Assembly (NCBI GenBank): GCA_964361075.1
Contig: CAYHZL010000132.1
Span: 1 to 9,877 of the forward strand
DNA from: CAYHZL01 sp964361075
GTDB taxonomy: Bacteria; Bacteroidota; Ignavibacteria; UBA10030; UBA8401
DNA: 9,877 nt
Direction: 5' to 3'
Both the position numbers and the translations under genes were made by a program. Within the stretch, counting starts at the first letter, position 1, and each line of letters opens with the position of its first letter. Positions 6,413-9,877 of this stretch are shown here, in pieces. The notes under the pieces are model-generated. The model saw only the letters and a list, made by a program, of their open reading frames with translations. It was not told the DNA's origin and searched no databases.

Positions 6413-6998
6413 ACGGATGATGTATGTGTTGATAGTATGTTCATCCATTCTATGGTTGTCGTGCGGCTTGTTCAAAACACGAGACCCGGAATTTCCAACA
6501 ACCGGCAACGAAACCAATCCGCCGGCAAATACTCCTGATATGTTATTGCAAAATTTTTCTGCTGCGATTCAACAAAAAAATATTCAGGAATACCAAAAAG
6601 TTTTTTCCGATACATCAACTGGGACACAAACATTTTTATTCATCCCGACACAAACAGCAAACGCGCGGTACAATTCTTTTTTTTCTACTTGGACTAAAGA
6701 AGCTGAAGTAGAATGTATGCGCAACATATTCAGCAATATCGGCACAGCATCATCTCCTATGCTTTCTTTCACCAACACAAATATGATCCCGTATCAATCT
6801 GACTCGGTTTTCTTCTCGGCAAAGTACACACTATTTGTTTCTCATAAAAAGACACCTCTCACAACAACTTTTCACGGCAATGTGGAATTGTACATGGCGC
6901 AGAATAGAAATAAAACGTGGGTTGTGTATAAGTGGCGCGATATTGAGACTAATAAAGATTCAAGCTGGAGTGAATTAAAAGGTCAATTCGCAAAATGA
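6402..6998 (+). CDS. Putative lipoprotein, NTF2-like fold suspected (copy 1)
   Basis: I do not recognise a named family. The N-terminus is a lipoprotein signal. From TTG 6402 it reads H-S-K-R, then M-M-Y-V-L-I-V-C-S-S-I-L-W-L-S-C, giving a charged n-region, a hydrophobic core and the acceptor Cys at residue 21 (Cys16 if ATG 6417 is used). I prefer TTG because it supplies the charges and the Shine-Dalgarno, with an 11-base overlap with recR. The lipobox is loose (Trp at -3). A Pro/Thr/Asn-rich linker follows, then about 150 residues opening L-L-Q-N-F-S-A-A-I-Q and closing near T-W-V-V-Y-K-W-R-D-I. This pattern recurs in the next gene. The helix-first, W-R-D-last pattern suggests an NTF2/SnoaL-like alpha+beta fold, which is weakly supported. 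It is probably anchored in the cell envelope. Confidence 0.75.
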   Translation: MHSKRMMYVLIVCSSILWLSCGLFKTRDPEFPTTGNETNPPANTPDMLLQNFSAAIQQKNIQEYQKVFSDTSTGTQTFLFIPTQTANARYNSFFSTWTKEAEVECMRNIFSNIGTASSPMLSFTNTNMIPYQSDSVFFSAKYTLFVSHKKTPLTTTFHGNVELYMAQNRNKTWVVYKWRDIETNKDSSWSELKGQFAK

Positions 6999-7498
6999 AT
7001 TTGCCAACATTTATAGTTTGTGTTATACTGTTTGTTGGATGTGTGAATCCCTTTGCTCCAAAACTTGACGAGTCACCCAACAATAGCACTTCCATCTTGA
7101 GTGATCAAAAAACGGTTGATGGAGTGCTGCAGAATTTTAAGCAAGCATATATATTTCGCGATACAACAATTTACGGACGGTTGTTTGCACAAAATTTTAT
7201 TTTCGTATTTAAGGATTATGAAAAAGGCGTCGATGTGTTTTGGGGACGTGATGATGATGTGCGCACAACATACGGATTGTTTCAGAACGTTCAACGATTA
7301 GACTTAATATGGAATAGCACTGTTGCAACAAGCGGCGATAATATAAAATTGACAATAACGAAAAATTTTAATCTTACAGTTACTTTTTCTGCAAGTGATG
7401 TTGTACGCATTGACGGCTATGCGAATCTTACGCTGGAGCGAACCGATTCGACTACCGCATGGCTCATCACTCGCTGGCGTGATGAATCAAATTTTTAG
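6995..7498 (+). CDS. Putative lipoprotein, NTF2-like fold suspected (copy 2)
   Basis: This 167-residue protein has its ATG overlapping the previous stop (ATGA), so it is translationally coupled. The signal is F-I-V-C-V-I-L-F-V-G-C with acceptor Cys16, then V-N-P-F-A-P-K-L-D-E, a lipoprotein start often seen in Chlorobiota/Ignavibacteria-like genomes. The n-region lacks Lys/Arg; only ATT codons lie upstream in frame before the stop at 6971, so ATG 6995 is kept. The body parallels copy 1: G-V-L-Q-N-F-K-Q-A (about 43-51), V-F-W-G-R-D-D-D-V mid-protein, and a C-terminal L-T-L-E-R-T-D-S-T-T-A-W-L-I-T-R-W-R-D-E. It ends right after the W-R-D motif, whereas copy 1 has a further tail. The function is unknown; an envelope stress or cargo-binding role would be a guess. 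Confidence 0.8.
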   Translation: MNLPTFIVCVILFVGCVNPFAPKLDESPNNSTSILSDQKTVDGVLQNFKQAYIFRDTTIYGRLFAQNFIFVFKDYEKGVDVFWGRDDDVRTTYGLFQNVQRLDLIWNSTVATSGDNIKLTITKNFNLTVTFSASDVVRIDGYANLTLERTDSTTAWLITRWRDESNF

Positions 7499-7554
7499 TA
7501 CGCAGCTTATAAAAAATTATTTGTAACTACTCAATAGTTTTCAAAAAATAGAAC

Positions 7555-7692
7555 ACAGATAACACAGAAATAACGGATTCGATCTGATAACAATGGAACT
7601 TTTGCATTTCGGTAAAAACGCCTCAATACAAAAGAAAACTATTTACGAATGACAAAAAGAAAATCGAATCTGTGTAAACCCGTTTCATCTGT
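7555..7692. repeat. 138-bp imperfect inverted repeat, MITE-like
   Basis: The left arm starts ACAGAT (7555) and ends GATTCGAT (7576-7583). The right arm starts ATCGAATC (7663-7670) and ends ATCTGT (7687-7692). The ends match exactly and the roughly 30-base arms match at about 22 positions by hand, with one gap. A 79-base unpaired centre has no open frame. The words resemble the ACACAGAT/AACGGATT dispersed repeats seen in many bacteria. It lies in the 268-base gap between the lipoproteins and pheA. A weak hairpin (AACTA/TAGTT, 7525-7539, then TTTC) just upstream could be a poor terminator. No convincing promoter for pheA was seen. Confidence 0.6.
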
Positions 7693-7694
7693 AT

Positions 7695-7708
7695 TTCGCC
7701 GCGGCGAA
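7695..7708. repeat. Perfect 14-bp palindrome TTCGCCGCGGCGAA
   Basis: This G+C-rich perfect dyad sits two bases outside the right end of the 138-bp inverted repeat and about 60 bases before pheA. It stands out from the A+T-rich surroundings. It could be part of the same dispersed element or an operator-like site. No T-run follows, so it is not a standard terminator. Confidence 0.5.
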
Positions 7709-7766
7709 TGTTCTATTAAAACCAGCATGTGCTGAGTAGCTACAATTATTTCTATAAAATAATACC

Positions 7767-8600
7767 ATGAATAAACTTATTGTATCATATCAAGGTGAAC
7801 CCGGTGCGTTTAGTGAGCAAGCCTGTTTGGCGTACTTCGGCACCAAGGCGACACCGGTTGCACGAGAATCATTCCGCAATATTTTTTCCGATGTTGATCG
7901 AAAAAAATCTGCGTATGCTGTCGTACCAATTGAGAATTCTCTCTTTGGTAGTGTGCATCAAAATTTTGACTTGCTGCAGGAATTTTCATTATCCATTGTC
8001 GGTGAAATTAAATTGCGTATTTCGATGAACTTAATGGCGCTTCCCGGCGTCCCGTTGAAAAATATTCGCCACGTGTATTCGCATCCGCAAGGATTGGGAC
8101 AATCGGACGTGTACTTACAAAAGTTGAAAAATATTTCGTTGCATCCGTTTTATGATACAGCCGGCGCTGCAAAAATGATCGCAGAAGAACAACGCAAAGA
8201 TGCCGCAGCAATTGCCAGTACACAGGCAGCAAAATTCTATCAACTTACAATTTTAAAAGCAGGGATTGAAACTGATCATCGAAATTTTACACGTTTCCTT
8301 ATTATTGCAAAAAAACCGGTGCAGCAAAAACAGCAGGCAAAGACTTCACTTATCTTTGCAGTGAAAAATCAACCCGGTTCGCTTTTTAACGCGCTGGCGG
8401 TATTTGCTCTTCGCAATATTAATTTATTGAAAATTGAATCGCGTCCATTCGTGGGTAAACCGTGGGAATATTTATTTTTTGTTGATATTGAAGGCAGCGC
8501 ACACGAAAAAAAATGTGCATACGCATTGCAGCATTTGCAAGAACTGACATCATATTACAAGAATCTCGGTTCGTACAAAATCGGAAAAGTTGTACACTAA
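7767..8600 (+). CDS. pheA: Prephenate dehydratase, monofunctional
   Basis: The enzyme converts prephenate to phenylpyruvate in phenylalanine synthesis. Its 277 residues hold a two-lobed dehydratase domain (about 4-181) and an ACT regulatory domain (about 193-272), with no chorismate mutase part. Motifs are Q-G-E-P-G-A-F-S-E (9-17), V-P-I-E-N-S (53-58), S-H-P-Q-G-L (105-110), D-T-A-G-A-A (130-135) and N-F-T-R-F (173-177) with the catalytic T175. The ACT domain has N-Q-P-G-S-L (201-206) and E-S-R-P (224-227), the phenylalanine-binding motifs, so feedback inhibition is likely. The start gives the family N-terminus but has no Shine-Dalgarno. A strong terminator follows immediately, so the gene ends its transcript. 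No other aromatic-pathway gene is adjacent. Confidence 0.95.
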   Translation: MNKLIVSYQGEPGAFSEQACLAYFGTKATPVARESFRNIFSDVDRKKSAYAVVPIENSLFGSVHQNFDLLQEFSLSIVGEIKLRISMNLMALPGVPLKNIRHVYSHPQGLGQSDVYLQKLKNISLHPFYDTAGAAKMIAEEQRKDAAAIASTQAAKFYQLTILKAGIETDHRNFTRFLIIAKKPVQQKQQAKTSLIFAVKNQPGSLFNALAVFALRNINLLKIESRPFVGKPWEYLFFVDIEGSAHEKKCAYALQHLQELTSYYKNLGSYKIGKVVH

Positions 8601-8603
8601 CTG

Positions 8604-8628
8604 ATATTGCGCAGGCAATATTTTTTTT
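8604..8628 (+). terminator. Intrinsic terminator of pheA
   Basis: A 7-bp stem ATATTGC/GCAATAT (8604-8610 and 8615-8621) with loop GCAG runs straight into eight T (8621-8628). It lies three bases after the pheA stop. This is the clearest Rho-independent terminator in the window. Confidence 0.9.
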
Positions 8629-8653
8629 GAAAATACTTTTTTTACCAACCAAA

Positions 8654-8741
8654 TGTAGGCGCGGATGTTCCAAAGGAATCCCTTTGGGAAAAATCCGTGC
8701 CTTGATTGTAAGTTTGGAACGATCTTTCGACCGTTCCTACA
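8654..8741. repeat. 88-bp compound palindrome with TGTAGG/CCTACA ends
   Basis: TGTAGG (8654-8659) and CCTACA (8736-8741) are exact inverted ends. Inside are two hairpins. Arm A pairs GGCGCGGAT (8658-8666) with ATCCGTGCC (8693-8701, one G-T wobble) and carries an inner stem CCAAAGG/CCTTTGG (8670-8676 and 8681-8687). Arm B pairs GGAACG (8716-8721) with CGTTCC (8732-8737) plus two more pairs around a TTTC loop. The outer stem competes with both arms for its GG/CC. No protein is encoded. It looks like a non-autonomous palindromic mobile repeat inserted between the pheA terminator and ftsX. Confidence 0.65.
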
Positions 8742-8778
8742 CGAAATTTGCGTAACTTCAGACACAAATACATTTAGT

Positions 8779-9660
8779 ATGAATATTACATATTTGCTCA
8801 GAGAAGGCGTTTCAGGATTTAAGCGTGCGCGGCTTTCCATGTTCGTTGCCATCTTCACGATTACTATCTCGCTGTTTTTACTCGGCTTGTTCGCAAGCGT
8901 GTATCGCAACGTGAACACCATTATTAATTCATTTCGTGAAAAAGTTGAAATGGAAGCTTTTCTTGCTGAACCAATCACAGACTCGCTTGCTCTCGATATT
9001 CAGTATCGTGTTTCTGAAGTGCAAGGCGTTGAATCCATTACCTATATTTCAAAGGAACAAGCCGCAAAAATTTTCCGGCAAGAATTTGGTGAAGACATCA
9101 CGAAGGTTTTAGATTTCAATCCGCTCCCCCCTTCATTAAAAATTCATCTTCAGCACGACTATAAAAATTCCGACAGTGCGCGAGTGCTGTATGGAACATT
9201 GAAAGAGATGCATGGTATCGAAAATGTTATTTATAGAAAGGCATTGTTGGAAATTTTAGACAGACGTGCGCGCTTGTATGTGTTTGCAAGCGCTTCAATC
9301 GGAATTACATTTCTCATCATAGCGCTCTTTCTCGTGTACAATACCATTCGTCTTACTATTGATGCAAAACGAAAAATAATTACTACGATGAAACTTGTCG
9401 GTGCAACACACACGTTCATTCGTCTGCCGTTTCTTGTTGAAGGAATGGTGCAAGGATTGACCGGCGGATTAATTTCTTCTGCTCTGATTTATTCTCTCAC
9501 AACCTATGTGGGAAAATTACTCGGCGCAGAGTTCGCTGATTTTGTTGCAATTCATCCGCTGTTATATGTTGCGATGTGTGCGTTAGGAATTGTGCTCGGG
9601 TTTATCGGAAGTTTCTTTTCAGTACGGAAATATATTTCGGAAAGTGCCAGCGTGCAATAA
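8779..9660 (+). CDS. ftsX: Cell division protein FtsX (ABC-transporter-type permease)
   Basis: FtsX is the inner-membrane partner of the ATPase FtsE and transmits a signal across the membrane to activate peptidoglycan hydrolases at division. With the ATG at 8779 it has 293 residues, normal for the family, beginning M-N-I-T-Y-L-L-R-E-G. The frame is open upstream to 8665, but that part lies in the palindromic repeat and reads as non-protein, so the longer start is rejected. Topology: TM1 about 21-43, a periplasmic domain about 44-166, TM2 about 167-189, TM3 about 218-245 and TM4 about 261-282. The conserved cytoplasmic N-T-I-R-L (188-192) and M-K-L-V-G-A-T (204-210) segments face FtsE. ftsE is not adjacent, so it must lie elsewhere. 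No strong promoter or Shine-Dalgarno was seen. Confidence 0.93.
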   Translation: MNITYLLREGVSGFKRARLSMFVAIFTITISLFLLGLFASVYRNVNTIINSFREKVEMEAFLAEPITDSLALDIQYRVSEVQGVESITYISKEQAAKIFRQEFGEDITKVLDFNPLPPSLKIHLQHDYKNSDSARVLYGTLKEMHGIENVIYRKALLEILDRRARLYVFASASIGITFLIIALFLVYNTIRLTIDAKRKIITTMKLVGATHTFIRLPFLVEGMVQGLTGGLISSALIYSLTTYVGKLLGAEFADFVAIHPLLYVAMCALGIVLGFIGSFFSVRKYISESASVQ

Positions 9661-9663
9661 CAA

Positions 9664-9691
9664 CAAAGGCGAACTTTTCAATTCGCCTTTG
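9664..9691 (+). terminator. Stem-loop after ftsX
   Basis: A perfect 10-bp stem CAAAGGCGAA/TTCGCCTTTG (9664-9673 and 9682-9691) with loop CTTTTCAA begins three bases after the ftsX stop. No T-run follows, only the TTT inside the stem. It probably ends or stabilises the ftsX transcript, with less certainty than a canonical terminator. Confidence 0.65.
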
Positions 9692-9774
9692 CATTACACC
9701 ATCAAGACTATGTAGTCGTCCTGTAAGAAGGTATTGTGTATTCAACTCCCGAAGGGATGGAACAATTGCTTTCC
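9692..9774. other. Intergenic stretch with two small dyads, no gene seen
   Basis: Two short dyads are visible: GACTA-TG-TAGTC (9706-9717) and TCCC-GAA-GGGA (9747-9757). Nothing here codes convincingly on either strand. The clustering of small hairpins suggests a decayed or dispersed intergenic element, but this cannot be shown from one copy. Confidence 0.35.
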
Positions 9775-9791
9775 TTTGTAAACTTTACAAA
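9775..9791. promoter_or_regulatory. 17-bp dyad, candidate operator
   Basis: TTTGTAAA-C-TTTACAAA is a perfect inverted repeat around one base. It ends eight bases before the -35 box of the promoter at 9800, so its centre (9783) is about 52 bases upstream of the predicted transcription start. That position suits an activator or an UP-like element. The regulator is unknown. Confidence 0.5.
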
Positions 9792-9799
9792 AATTTTGC

Positions 9800-9828
9800 T
9801 TGACTTTAAAATAACCTTTTGCTAAAAT
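9800..9828 (+). promoter_or_regulatory. Sigma70-type promoter with extended -10
   Basis: TTGACT (9800-9805), a 17-base spacer and TAAAAT (9823-9828) preceded by TGC form a near-consensus housekeeping promoter with an extended -10. Transcription would begin near 9835 and read off the right edge. It is not the TTTG/TAnnTTTG type of true Bacteroidetes, a mild argument for a different FCB class. Confidence 0.7.
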
Positions 9829-9834
9829 ACCGCC

Positions 9835-9877
9835 AGATTAAATTAGCGGGAGCAATTACAGAAACGGAGTTGTGTGG
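9835..9877 (+). other. 5' leader of a gene beyond the window
   Basis: This is the predicted untranslated leader from the promoter at 9800-9828. GGAG at 9866-9869, followed by GTG at 9872 and 9874, could be a ribosome-binding site and start. Only a few bases are visible, so no product can be named. CCGC (9830-9833) and GCGG (9846-9849) could form a small hairpin at the transcript start. Confidence 0.35.

Noticed and set aside
7753..7758. TATAAA as the -10 box of pheA
   Set aside because: It lies only eight bases before the ATG and has no acceptable -35 partner, so it would imply a near-leaderless transcript without other support.
8654..8741. tRNA or other structured RNA gene in the pheA-ftsX gap
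   Set aside because: The folding is branched but has no T-loop, anticodon-arm or CCA-end pattern, and the terminal inverted repeats fit a mobile palindrome better.
8665..8778. N-terminal extension of ftsX from ATG 8665
   Set aside because: The extension translates the palindromic repeat and adds 38 residues with no FtsX similarity; ATG 8779 gives the standard N-terminus and length.

Overview
This 9.9-kb window is compact, moderately A+T-rich bacterial chromosome with every recognisable gene on the + strand. Several features suggest the FCB/Bacteroidota-Chlorobiota side of the tree, most likely an Ignavibacteria- or Kapabacteria-like lineage. ClpS carries the FCB-style 'NDNVHTFDEVI' block, alanyl-tRNA synthetase carries the 'TQKCIRVSGKHNDLEEVG' variant typical of that group, a bacterial group-II geranylgeranylglyceryl phosphate synthase is present, and most starts lack a good Shine-Dalgarno. 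This placement is an inference from protein style, not a database result.

Layout. Positions 1-80 are a palindromic intergenic repeat. clpS (116-403) is followed by a toxin-antitoxin patch: a Phd/YefM-like antitoxin (405-599), a PF09720-type antitoxin (637-888) and a RelE/ParE-family toxin whose frame is broken near codon 8 (875-1173). The last codons of clpS are duplicated after the first antitoxin, which looks like an insertion or recombination scar. The toxin stop overlaps the alaS start (ATGA). Then come alaS (1170-3971), the GGGP synthase (4023-4769), gmhA (4836-5432), the ybaB-recR pair (5468-6412, no gap) and two overlapping, apparently paralogous small lipoproteins (6402-7498). A repeat-bearing gap leads to a monofunctional prephenate dehydratase pheA (7767-8600) with a clear intrinsic terminator. 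An 88-bp compound palindrome then precedes ftsX (8779-9660). The window ends with a stem-loop, a 17-bp dyad and a strong sigma70-like promoter firing into a gene beyond the edge.

The genes are mostly housekeeping: proteolysis adaptor, tRNA charging, lipid and heptose precursors, recombinational repair, phenylalanine synthesis and cell division. They do not form one pathway. I see no defence island, CRISPR array, phage or complete transposon, and I did not find a convincing undescribed multi-gene system. The most unusual parts are the toxin-antitoxin patch between clpS and alaS (frameshifted toxin, duplicated clpS tail, two unrelated antitoxins), the tandem lipoprotein pair, and three different classes of intergenic palindromic repeat.
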